A DNA stretch of 64,000 nucleotides from Haematococcus lacustris (Eukaryota > Chlorophyta > Chlorophyceae > Chlamydomonadales > Haematococcaceae). How positions within the stretch are numbered: position 1 is the stretch's first letter; the number at the start of each line of letters is the position of its first letter. Below are positions 35,801 through 54,007 of this stretch, piece by piece. The translations under genes were made by a program, and so were the position numbers. The DNA lies in assembly GCA_030144725.1 (NCBI GenBank), contig JASKMD010000029.1, forward strand, positions 15,519,135 to 15,583,134, written 5' to 3'. The notes below the pieces were generated by a model. That model was not told the origin of the DNA, did no database searches, and worked only from the letters and a program-made list of their open reading frames with translations.

Positions 35801-38800
35801 GCGCGACCTGCAGGGGCAGGGCAGGCCAGGGGGGGGGTTCTCATAGGGATGCGATGGGCAGGTGGGCAGGCAGGTATGATGACGGTGAAACACCCTATCA
35901 CCACCTGCCACCCTGGTAGCAGCCCTGAGCCAGGCTCCCCCAGCCCTCTTTGCTGCAGCTGTGCTGTGCTCCACTTGTCGCCCTGTGCCACGCTCCAGCC
36001 TGATCCAACTCTGCAGACTCCGACCCTGGGGTAATCATCCAGGCAGGTCGGTAGGTGGGCAGGTGGGCAGGTGGGTTCAGGAGGGGTGGAGGAAAGAAGA
36101 GCGGATATCAGAAAAAGGAAGAGGGAGTGGGGTGGGGTGGGGTGGGATGGGGTGGGGTGGGGTGGGGTGGGGTGGGATGGGGTGGGGTGGGGTGGGGTGG
36201 GGTGGGGTGGGGTGGGGTGGGGTGGGGTGGGGTGGGGTGGGGTGGGGTGGGGTGGGGTGGGGTGGGGGGGTCGCCTGGCTGACCTGCAGGCTGGTGGCGG
36301 CGTTGATGAGGTGCAGCACGCGCAGCCTGTCCCGCGCAGTCTTCATCCAGCGCAGCAGGTACAGCGCCTCCAGCTCACGCTCCTGCAGGCTAGCAGCAAA
36401 TCAACTGCCATAATGCGCATAGGATTGTGACGATTACTTTTCAAAGCAGGTTGTCAAGCAGTGGGGTGGCGGCAGCCTTTGCCCTGACAAAAGATATGTT
36501 GGCAGCCAGGCTTGGTCCTGTCTGCAGGTCATCAGTGGCCATGCCCCTGCTCTTGACCAGCCAAGCTCTTGTGCTTGAGCTCCACCCCACACCCCCCCAC
36601 ACACATGCACAAGTGGCTGGCCGCCCACCTCCAGCTGCCTCTGCTGCCTTGCACTGTACAAGGTGGAGGTGGACAGCACCCCGCCAGGGTTGAGGCGAGC
36701 AGGCGACAGGGGGCCGGAGCCAGGGCCCGGCGCGGGGGCTGTCCCGGGTCCCTGCTGCTCTCCAACCTCCTCGACGGACCAGCGGGTGGCGTGGGCCGCA
36801 GCCAGGGTGCGCAGCCTGTCCCGCACCTGCACCTCACCCAGTGTGTGTGGCAGCCCCAGGGTTAGGATTAGGCCGCCTGCTCCACCAGCAGACCCTTGCC
36901 CACAGCCGCTGCCCCAGGCTGCCCCAGGCTGCCCCAGGCTGCCCTGCCCCCCAGGCTGTCCCTGACCTGGCACAGTGGCAGCCCCAGGAGCAGCAGCAGG
37001 GGGGCGGCAGTGTGTTGCAAGCGTGCATGAGGGCAGCCCCCCCACCTGATCCCACACCCCTCACTCGTACCCTGTCTAGCCAGAACGCTGACACAAGGGG
37101 GGTCCGGGGGGAAGGCCCCTCTTATTGCCCCCAACCCTGTCTTGGGGTTACGCTGATGAGGGGGGAGGGGGGAGGGGGGGTGGGGTCCCCGTGCAGGCCA
37201 GCCCTGATCACTGGTGCTGAGTAGCAGTTGGGGGCCAAGGGCCAAGCCACGCCACCTCATCTCCCTAGGCAGCATCAATGGTAGGGAACAGCTCCCCTCC
37301 ACACACCCACACACCCACACACCCACACACCCACCCTGCGCTGAGACTCTGCTGGGGAGGGTACCCTCCTCTGCTCCTCCCCCCCCCCGACCTCCACCTT
37401 CCCCTTCCCCCCCCTGCACCCTGGCTCCCTCCCCCTCCCCCCCCCCCTGGCTCTAGCACCGCACCTGGTGCAGGTCCAGGTTGGCCAGGAAGGCGTTCTC
37501 AGCCCTCAGCACGCCATCCACCTGCAGGCCCATGGTCCTCAGGCAGGCGGTGTGCCCCGCACTGAGGTCCCCAGGGCAGGAGGGGGCCAGGGCCTGCAGC
37601 GCGCCTGGGGCAGCAGGCAGGGGGAGGGCAGGGGGCGAGGGGGAGGGCAGGGCTGAGGGGCAGGGCAGGGGCAAGGGTTAGAGCCCAGGGCGGGAGGTGG
37701 GGCTGTGAGGGAGGCAGTAGGGCCAGGTGAAGGCGAGTAGGGAGAGAAGTGATCAGAGCGGGCAAGGCGGTGGATGACTTGGGCTTCCTGGTGGACGGCC
37801 AGGCCATGCCAGGTGAGGTGAGGTGTTACAGTCAGGGCAGGGCAGGGTCCTGCTAGGCGATAGGGGACAACAATTATGAGCTGCCTGGTTGCAGGCCTGG
37901 TAGGTGCAAGCTGCACCTAGCTGCAAGCGGCAGTGTAGGGCCCCAGGGCTGGGTTCCCCTTTCCCTGCCCCATACCCTCCCCCCCTCCTCCGCCCGCGGC
38001 CTTACCCCCTACCTGTGAGGCAGTCCAGTATGACAGGAGGCTTGCAGGCAGCAGCTGTGGTGTGGGCAGCAGCAAGCTCAGCCTGCTCCCCCTGGCCACC
38101 AGCAGACCTGGCCAGCAGCGACACCAGCAGCGGCAGCGGCCGCTGAGAGCCATATCGGCCACCAAAGCAGCCACCAAAGCAGCAGCAGCAGCAGTAGCAG
38201 CAGAGGAGGCAGGGACTACAGGCAGCATCCATCCTGGCAACACCTTCCCACACTACAGCCTACTAGGCCCAGGCCCCCAGCCCCCAGCCCCCACTGCCTG
38301 GGGCGGCAGCAGCAGCCACAGCGTGCTCAAGGCCATGGCCTGGCCTGGCCTGGCTGCAGAGTGTGGTGCTGGAGCCGTGCGGGGGGGGCTGGCAGCAAGG
38401 CCAGGGCACAGCCTAGCAAGGCAAGGGCACAGGCCAAAGCAGGCCAAGCAGGCCAAGCAGGCCAAGCAGGCCAAGCAGGCCAAGCAGGCCAAGCAGGCCA
38501 AGCAAGTCCAAGCAAGGCCAAAGCAAGGCCAGGGCACAGGCTGGAGTGCTGGCGGCAGGGCCTGGGGGCTCCAGAGGGAGGGGGCCACCCACTGGGAGTC
38601 AGCAGGCTCCGGAGGGGCAGCATGAGCCATGGGCCACATGGCCTGCATGCGCTGCACCATGCGGGGCAGCAGCTTGCGGGCGAGGTAGAGGTGGCGCTGC
38701 TGCTGCACTAGGTCCCAGTCCTGCAGGGTGCGGGGCACAAGGCAGCAGGGCAGGGCAGCAGGGGGCAGGGCAGGGCAGCAGGACGTGGGCATACTGCTGC

Positions 38801-39258
38801 AGGCCCTGCCCAGCACTGCCAAGCACTGCACTGCCTAGCCCTGCACTGGCATCAACTCATGCCAGGTTCACAGCACAGCAATGCTGACGGCACAGCAGAC
38901 GTCATCTTGCAATGTGACCTGCAACTGCTGACTTACTGACTGCGATTGCAAAAAGAAGAATGGGAAAGTACTGTCGCGCAGTCATGGCCTGGGCCGCTAA
39001 GTCAATGGGTCAGGGCAAGCGGGGTCGGGTATCTTGTGAAGTCAGCTGTACCTGGGGATCGCATTTCTTTGTATATTGACGTTTATCAGTTGAGGTGGGG
39101 TGTGGCAGGGGCAGGTGAATAGGGAGGTGGGGTGTCAGGGGCCAGCATCAGGGGGGAGGGGCCTGATGCTCACCCACCTGCCCTCCGTCCTGCCGCTCGC
39201 TGCTGCCAGCCTTGCCCAGCAGCTCCCCCACCTCGGGGAAGCTGCCCAGCAGCACCTC
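32876..39258 (-). CDS. Large unidentified protein, upstream exons
   Basis: Well-bounded exons in gene order: 39258-39178, 38720 to about 38570, 37593-37465, 36826-36629, 36382-36284, 34752-34612 (GC donor), 34256-33963 and 33641-32876. Weaker coding lies at 35.8-35.3 kb (VALLRDEAQEQAAG; ELAVGLRDTLCADPDAAVAV). Typical segments are EALYLLRWMKTARDRLRVLH, RVVYRAALHTFHALEEEVLR, LAVLEDLWHHEAAFASARHA and ALEDGYFVGRHISACLALDL. These read as long helical domains. The family is unknown to me; whether these exons belong to the same transcript as the 3' ones is likely but unproven. Confidence 0.5.
36073..36270. repeat. (GGGGT)n array with the same leader as 29032
   Basis: The leader and the first array units, including the variant GGGAT, match 29032 onward almost base for base. 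It lies in an intron just upstream (plus coordinates) of exon 36382-36284. Confidence 0.95.
38436..38512. repeat. (GCCAAGCAG)n minisatellite
   Basis: About eight copies of a 9-nt unit. It is open on the minus strand (Leu-Ala-Cys repeats) and follows the exon at 38720, but it is more likely intronic. Confidence 0.9.
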
Positions 39259-39299
39259 CTGCATACAGGGTACGCAGCACCTCCTGCATACAAGGGTCA

Positions 39300-40034
39300 C
39301 GGTTAGCCCTAACCCTAACCACCTATCCCTGCCACCTACACCTCAGCCACCTGCACAGCTGGTGTGTAGGGTAGGCCTGATTGTGACACATGCGATGCGA
39401 TGCGATGAGATGAGACACTGCGCTTTGCCCGTGACGGTGGCCACGCGTACGGTTAGGGTTAGCGTCACGGGGCGTAACCCTGTTTGGGTCGGCGGTCAAG
39501 GTTGAGCGCTAGTCGACCTGGCGGCCGGAGGACCGCGGCTTACCACCGTCGCGAGCGCTTCGCTGGCGAGGCGGATGACCCGGGGCGGCACTCTCAACCC
39601 ACATGCTGCCATTTGCTGGTCACGCTGCAGTCCGCGCTCGCACACCTGCACCCCAGGCGTTAATGACGGCGCGTGACATCAAAGGATCCAAGTATGTGCC
39701 TCCTTCCGTACCCATCTCTAGCCGCCCAGCCTGGGACAAGCCCTCGGGCGATGCCTACGGTGAGCAGCCTAGGCAGCTTAGGCACCCAGGGCCTGCTAAC
39801 CTGGCTGTGAACCGCCTGGCCCACCCACCCCCCACCCACCAACTCGCACGCCCGTCCGCCTGGCCCGCCGCCTGCCCGCTAGCCTCCCTCCCGGTCGCCC
39901 TGCACCGCTCCCGCCCCTGGCATCATCTGAGGTGTCAGGGCGCCACTAAGACCCCCTTTCCCAATGGTGAGCTGGCTAGAAGCTGCTCCACCCTGCCCGA
40001 CTGTCTCTCCCGCCGGAACAGTCAGCTGTGGTGA
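39300..40034 (+). other. Possible gene boundary or insertion; weak plus-strand ORF
   Basis: No minus-strand exon is seen between 39258 and 40153. The interval has telomere-like pieces (CCCTAACCCTAA at 39306; GGTTAGGGTTAG at 39450) and a GATGC run near 39395. It also has a plus-strand frame at 39603-40034 containing MTARDIKGSKYVPPSVPISS then RPAWDKPSGDAYGE, which is plausible protein but unidentified. It may separate two minus-strand genes or be an insertion in an intron. Confidence 0.3.
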
Positions 40035-40152
40035 GTCCACATTCATGGCTTCCTTAACACCCCACTTCATGCCTGGACCCCAAGCACTAGCTTCCTACTG
40101 CCCGCCATCAGCCTGGCCTGCGGCCTGTGCACCAAGGCATGCAGTCGCCAAC

Positions 40153-42843
40153 CTGCTCGTAGATGGGGAAGCGGTGATGGTGGCTGAGTGGCAGCAGCAG
40201 CAGCCTGTCGAACAAGCGCTGGGCCAGTCGTCCAGGAGGGCCAACGGACACCACATGGCCCACCACAGCCAGCAGGTCGGCCTCCGTTACCGCAGCCTTG
40301 CCCACTGCGCCAAACACCAGCACCACCCTGAGCCTGATGACAGCAGAGCCTGCCATCCCCCTCGCCTGCCCCACCCCCCCCCTGGCCTGCCCACCCCCTG
40401 GCTTGGGCCCCCCCCTCCCCCCCCCTCCCCTCCCAACCCCTCCCTTCTCAACCCACCCACCCCTCCCCACCCACCCCTGGCCTGCCAACCCCCCTCATTC
40501 CTCCCTCTCCTTCCTTCCTCCCTCCCTCTCCCTCCCCTCCCCCTTGTCAGCCCCTCCCCTCCCCTCCTCTCCTCTCTCTCCTTCCCCTCTCCGCCCCCCG
40601 CCCTCCCTCTGCACTGACCTGCAGAGCTGCCGCTAGCGGCCACGGCTCCCAGTCTTGCAGCGCGCTCAGCCACATCCACCTGCGCCCTCTGCAGCGCCTC
40701 CAGGCAGCGCCCTGCTGCTCTGATCTGCATCACCACACAGCCGCTGCTCTGCAACAGCCATGCACCACCCTGGACGGAGGCTGGCAGTGGAAGCGGTATC
40801 AACACCGCCATCACTTAAACAGTTGTGTCACTTTCACAGCTTGCCAGCTGCCTGACCCTTTGCCTGACCTCTACCTGACCACCCGATCTGGCAGTGTCCC
40901 ACCCCGCACCACCCCTAGGGACCACCCCCCCACCCACCCCACCCTACCCAGTATACCTCCCCCCACCCTCCCCACCCAGCTCACCGCCCCAGCGCCCCCC
41001 CCACCCCCCCTTTTTCCCCTTTCCACCTGGGCTTCACACGAGCAGCGGCCAGTGCCTGGGGTAGGCGGTGGGGCGGGGGGCAGCAGCAGCTGGGCCCCAG
41101 CCACAGCCCCAGCCGCCCCGGTCACCCCCTGTGAGGGAAGCCGTGCCCTGTGCCGGGCATCAGCTGCCCGGTGCTGCAGGTGTGTGGCGTGCAGCGCTGC
41201 CAGGTGGCGCTGCAGCTCCTGCTGCTCCACCTCCAGGCAGGCAGCCCGGCCCCTGAAGTGCCACCACAGGCCATGCACCTCTGACATGCCTGCAGCCAGA
41301 CAGGCCGGGCAGCACGCCAGTCGGTGAGGGGTCCAGGGGGGGGGCTGCGGGAGCATAAGGCGGGTGAGCAAGGAAAGGGCAGGCAGGCAGGGCAGGGCGT
41401 CACAGCGTGCCGCCGCTGCTGCTGCTGCTGCCCTGGCTGCCTGGCCCCTGGTCTGAGGCTCATGGGACATCCCTGGGGAGAAAAGCCGGTGGCGATGGCA
41501 AACAGCTGATCAGGCTGGGGGGCTGAGCAGCTCGGGCCAGGCCAATGTGACAGCACACATCACTGGTCCTAGGCACGCCAGCACCAGGGGTGTGTGTGTG
41601 GGCCATCAGCACCGTGACCATCTGGCAATTACTGCACGCCATGGAGCAAAGCGTGATATTCAACGCCACCAACAATGTTGCAGCCGGGCATTTGACCAGA
41701 GAGTTGACCAGGCCATGTGTGCTGTTGGTCTGCTAGCGTGAGCCACAGCTACAAGTCCAGCCCAGCGGGCCCGCCTGGCCCCTCCCTGGGGGCAGCTAGA
41801 CCCCCAATGCGCTGCATCAGCTGTGCCAGCCAAGCACTATGGCTCAAAAGCAGCGCCCCACAACAGGCCCCAACCCTGACCCGGTTGTGGAGGGCTAGAC
41901 TGAGCTGGCCTAGGCTTGGCCCCTAGGGGGTACGGCCTGACGGTCCAGCAGCAGGCAGCTGCAGCCCCCCTGGGTGTGACCAGGGTGTGACCAGGGTGTG
42001 ACCAGGGTGTGAGGGGCTGCAGGAGAGGGTCTGACAGCTAGAAGGTGGCCCTGACCCCCAACCTAGCCCCGCACCACACTGGCTGCCACCCTCATCCTGT
42101 TTCATACCCTTGATCTTAACCCTTGCCCCTTGCAGCCCAGCTCTTCACCCTGAGCCTTGCTGAGCTGCCTGCTGCTGCAGCCTCCAGCTCACGCTGAGCT
42201 CATGGCGCTGCCTGCTCCTGGCCCTGGCGCCCAACCCTATTACCCAACCCTACTACACGTCCCCCCGGCCCTGGCCCTGACCCAGCCCCCTCCCGCTCCC
42301 GCACTTCTCCCTGATCCACCATGACTGCCAGCCTCCCTCCCTACCTGCCAGCCAGGCACTGCCACTACAGCACAGCCTGGCACTGTGTTTAACCCTGAAC
42401 CTCATTTGGCTCTCACTTGACCTTAGCCTGGTCTGCTGTTCGTGCACAGGGGTCAGGTTGCGGGTGTCCAGCTGACTGCTGGGTTGGGCTGGGCTCACTA
42501 AACCTTCCTAAGCGCCTGAACGCACAGCCTACCTGCCAGGGGCGAGGCCACTCGCTGCACTGCATCAGTCAGAGCTGTGGCAGGGGAGATGCTGGCGGCA
42601 GGCGCGCCCACTCCAGCTGCCTGAGGCTGCAGGCACACCTCGTGCTGCAGGGCTGCTCGCTCCCGGTCCACATGGGCAGCGGTGGCTGGGGCCATGAAGA
42701 TATGAGGCGGCAGGCTAGAGCTGCCGCCTGCGTTGAGGGCATGGCACAGAGGCCCGGACTGCAGCTCCCGCCGCTGAGCTAGGAGAGTGAGCAGGTAGTT
42801 GGTGTAGGAGCTCGCCTCAGGGTGGGGAACGTAGGTGGCATGC
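40153..42843 (-). CDS. Unidentified protein exons, possible 5' part of the large gene
   Basis: Exons 42843-42533, 41289-41027, about 40770-40619 and 40333-40153 have good splice borders. They include YVPHPEASSYTNYLLTLLAQ, GMSEVHGLWWHFRGRAACLE with a following helical stretch, and LRVVLVFGAVGKAAVTEADL. A start codon was not located; it may lie near 42.9-43.1 kb. The last exon could end in a stop shortly after 40153 if its donor is not used, which would make this a separate gene. Confidence 0.45.
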
Positions 42844-43389
42844 CTGCAGCAGTCCCTGGAATTTTTTCCCCGAGGATGCGCAGAGATTGACAACGAGACC
42901 AGCAGACATCCCGGAGCTGTACCTTGCAGGTCCTTCAGCTTTCATCGCTAAAGGCGGGCAGCCAGATATTCCGCGGACATGTCAATGCACACAGGGCCGG
43001 TCATTGCTCCGTCGTACCCCTGCTGCATAGTCGTCTTCAGCGGTCGATACTTGCGCCTTCAAACTTTTCGCCTTCACTAACACTTTTGCACATGCAAGCA
43101 GCACCACCCATAGCGCGACTTGAGCGTACAGTAGCGTGCATGATAGCAGCCTGCATGATATCAGCCTGCTGGCGATCGGTCCATCCCGCTGTTGGGGTGG
43201 AGGGATGCGGGTCGGCGGGTTGGCCACCTGCAGCCAACATCAGCCGCATCAACACACTTGCAGTTGTGCAAAGCTATCACCGCCTAGGGAGTGAGGCATA
43301 GCTAAGCTACCACAGGGTTTTGTCAAGCCAGTTGTGGAAGCCACAAGCAATATGTCACAAGAGTTATGCCCCAATCAAGGCAGTAGCTG

Positions 43390-43905
43390 ACCTGAGCACC
43401 CTCACTCTCTCACTGTCCTTGGGCCCGGGCTCGAGTTCGCCATCCCTCATCACCACACCATTCTTGAACTTGGGCAAAGAGGTGACGTCCGCTGGCAGCA
43501 TGCCAGCAGTACGCATCAGGCCATAGATAGCCTGGGTGTCCAGCTTGATGTGGTGCGTCTTGCAGCTGCAGCCGGGCGTCAATGCGAAGGGGAGGGGGGG
43601 CGGTAGGGCCTAGTGTTGCGCTGCCCCCTAGCTGCCTGCCATTCCGCTCACTCCGCCCGCCAACTGACGTGGGCTTCCTCCAGCTTTGTGTTGGTGTCCA
43701 CTGCAAGGCGCAGTAGGCTGCCCCGGGTGACGTCCCTCTCCAGCCAGGCTTCGTCCGCCCCCCCCCCCTGACCCAGCCCCAACAACGTCCGCTGCCTGGC
43801 CACCTCATATCGCATAGCATCAGTAGGCACCACCCCACCCTCACCCTCACCCTCACCCTGACATTGTAGAGAGGTCACCTCCTTCCCCTGCACACTCCGC
43901 GCCAC
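43390..43905 (-). CDS. Unidentified coding fragments
   Basis: Two minus-strand open stretches look protein-like: MRYEVARQRTLLGLGQ..EAWLERDVTRGSLLRLAVDT near 43.83-43.68 kb, and CKTHHIKLDTQAIYGLMRTA then GMLPADVTSLPKFKNGVVMR near 43.56-43.42 kb. They may be exons of a small gene or of a mobile element. Part of the intervening DNA resembles 5748-5797. No family is recognised. Confidence 0.3.
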
Positions 43906-43949
43906 CCAGCTGCGCTGACACTCGGTTCAGGCTGGACTGCCACCCAAGG

Positions 43950-44464
43950 GCAGCCCAAAGCGGTGCCAAAGCCAAGCTAGCACCGCAGCCAGGCAGGTGG
44001 CTGGACAAGGACTGCAATGCAGCCCTGAACATGCAGTGGATTGGGGAGAGCAGGTAGCGCCCACTGGAGCTGTGCTGGTGGTTGAAGCAGACAGCTCTGT
44101 CAGCCAAGGGCAAGGAGTACCCGGGCCAAGGCTACATGCGGCTGCGAGACAAGCCTCCCAAGGCCCATCAGCAGCCCGCTACGGCACAGTAGTGTGTGCC
44201 CCCTTCTTGAGCTGTTGTCAGCTTACATTAGCGCATGTTTTGTCATGCCAACTCTACACCATAGCCCTCGCGGTCAGGCAATAGTGAAGGTGGTAGGCAC
44301 TCATGCACCATGTCCATGTGCATTGGGTATACTCCACACAGCCCATTAACACTAACACCATTTGACTCGGGCCACTAGAGGTCCCTAGTATTCCCGCTCG
44401 TGATCGCTAGTGGCCACTACTGGTCCGGCTAGTTTGGAGGCCCTAGTGAGGGACAAGGGGGCTG
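43950..44464 (+). mobile_element. Fanzor 3' remnant on the plus strand
   Basis: The translation from about 43985 reads WLDKDCNAALNMQWIGES, then a stop, then PLELCWWLKQTALSAKGKEY. This matches the RuvC-III region and C-terminus of the other Fanzor copies. It is followed by the conserved 3' non-coding segment and ends with CCCTAGTGAGGGACAA...GGCTG at 44464. Everything 5' of the RuvC-III region is missing, so it is a dead 5'-truncated copy. Confidence 0.85.
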
Positions 44465-44469
44465 TTCAG

Positions 44470-45054
44470 CATTCACACAAAGTGCATGTACAAAACTCAA
44501 CCCTGAGACAACTCATAGACCTGCCTTCGAAAACTACATTCCCATACTAGAGCCTGAGGTCTGCAACGCATTGTCAAACAATGATGAGATGGAGCACATC
44601 ATCCACATCTGTCTGCCATTGTGCATTATGGTGCATCTCCCTTTGCATTATGGTGCATATACCATTATGGTGCACTTCCTCAGCTCGTTCTCTACCTGCC
44701 CTCCCCTGCTCTACCCGACCCTGCTCAACACCCAAACCATGTTTGCTCAGTCCCATGTTGAGGGGCAGGGCAAGGGTAAGGATCGGGGGGTCGGGCGGGC
44801 GGGCGGTGTAGGGCGGATGATGGGGCGGGAGGGAGGTCTTTAATGGGGCGGGAGGGAGGTCTTTAATGGCCACCCCGTTTAGGATCGCTACAAGATATTC
44901 CTCATGGCACAGTCCATAGCAATATCACCTGCCGGCACACCAGCTGCAGCATGGTAGGACATGACCACGGTCTTTGCAGAAGATGTGTGATGGGTAAACC
45001 GCACGATTAGGATAATTCGCTGCACGCTGCCCGTACAGCTGTGCATCGATCCCA
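44470..45054. other. Upstream region of the TPR-PB1 gene
   Basis: No exon is recognised. Three copies of CATTATGGTGCA lie at about 44625-44680 and a short GGGCGGGAGGGAGGTCTTTA tandem pair at 44824-44866. The promoter of the TPR-PB1 gene presumably lies here, but I cannot assign elements. Confidence 0.4.
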
Positions 45055-52615
<7,561 letters not shown>

Positions 52616-52844
52616 GGTGAATGCCGCCCCCTTGCCTCCATGCACACGCAGCAGGTGGTGTGATGTGGGTGTGACAGGTTCTGGCCTGCAGTCAGCAGTG
52701 GCAAGAGCGTGGTCAGGGCGACTGAGTGGGGCTTGGCTAGGATTTGCACAGCCAGAAGGCACATGAGCTCCTGTTGCAGGATCCCTACTACCCTGATGGT
52801 GGGATCCAAGAGGAGTCTGCAGTGCCTTTCTGGTGTGACCTTGG

Positions 52845-52849
52845 TGTAA
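52845..52849 (+). terminator. Possible polyadenylation signal TGTAA
   Basis: TGTAA is the usual polyadenylation motif of volvocine-type green algae. This copy lies 230 nt after the TPR-PB1 stop codon. It is a 5-mer, so the match alone is weak. Confidence 0.35.
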
Positions 52850-52859
52850 CGACGAGGCT

Positions 52860-54007
52860 CTACTTGTGGCTGGTGTCTGGTGTGGACCTTCCCCTGTCTC
52901 GCTAGGCCCTGTGAAAGGGTGGCGTTGATGTTGAGTTGGCGGGCCAGCGCACCCGCTGTTGCTGTGCCTCGGGCTACTGTGCGGAAGTTCGCCCATCTGC
53001 GAGCACTAGGAGCGGTATCGAGGCTCGTGTCCGATGGTGTCTTATCAATGTTGCGTTTGCTTCAAGATGACGAAGGACTGGGGACTAGGGCACGACCGGA
53101 CGTGTTAATGTTAATGTTAAACCGTTTTGTTAAAGTTGACCGCTTGGTCGTGATACGAGTCATTTTTTGCTGTCGTTCTGGCCGCGACACGGCAATGCAA
53201 CCAGCGACACTATGCAGGCAGAAGTGGCCAGTGACATCAGGATGTTAAATTAACAGGTCGTGCCCTACTGGGGGCCCGGGGCACATCATTAGTGGCACTG
53301 ATCAACGGACTCCGGCATGGTGTCGAGGGTTGGGTCAGGAGCTCCCAACTGCTGAACTCCCAAATGACCCCCTGTAATAGGTTACCAATATCTCTGCAGC
53401 CATCAGGTCAACAATGGCAACAAACACTGCTTGAGACAGACGACACGTACACCTGGTCACCCCCGCCATTGGCCCCGCAATTTACTTGTTGACACCGTCT
53501 TTGATCCGAATTTGCGGGGCCAATGGCGGGGGTGACCACCTACAGAATGGTACGCACAGCAAAACCTGCTTCGCTCCTAGTCAGGTCCCACAAGGTCTGT
53601 TTGACGAAATGTACCGTGAGCCATTTGACCGTGCTTACACAGCCGTGATCACCGAGCCTTTCCGATATGCCTTCTGCATCAAAGGGCCTGCACGGCTTGG
53701 GCGCCCACCAACCCTCGACAAGTGTCCAAAACCTAGGTGTTAGCCTTACTCGTTTGTGCATCAAAGATGGTTACCTCCATGCTAGGCATTAAAGGCACAG
53801 AGGTGAACTCCGGTGAACAAGACGCGGCAGGGTGTTTTAACAAGCATAAATCAATTTGAAAGTAGGTCCTTTGCATGGTCCCATCACCTCATGCCAGAAG
53901 TAGGAGTACGAGTAAGATCATCACGCAACCAGCGCCACGACTCGCTCCGCAAAAGAGGTGTTGAAGCGTAGCAAAGTAAACCCAGTATCAGCAAGGTCGA
54001 ACCCTAA
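52860..54007. other. Intergenic region between the TPR-PB1 and proteasome genes
   Basis: No gene is supported apart from the small MITE at 53455-53537. The sequence is less GC-rich than the exons. The proteasome promoter should lie in the right part. Confidence 0.4.
53455..53537. mobile_element. 83-bp MITE with perfect 26-bp TIRs
   Basis: 53455-53480 and 53512-53537 are perfect 26-nt inverted repeats beginning GGTCACCCCCGCCATTGGCC, around a 31-nt centre. ACCT flanks both sides (53451-53454 and 53538-53541), giving a 4-bp TSD. Ends and TSD length match the 2.57-kb element at 1481-4052, so this is probably a minimal non-autonomous member of that family. Confidence 0.85.
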
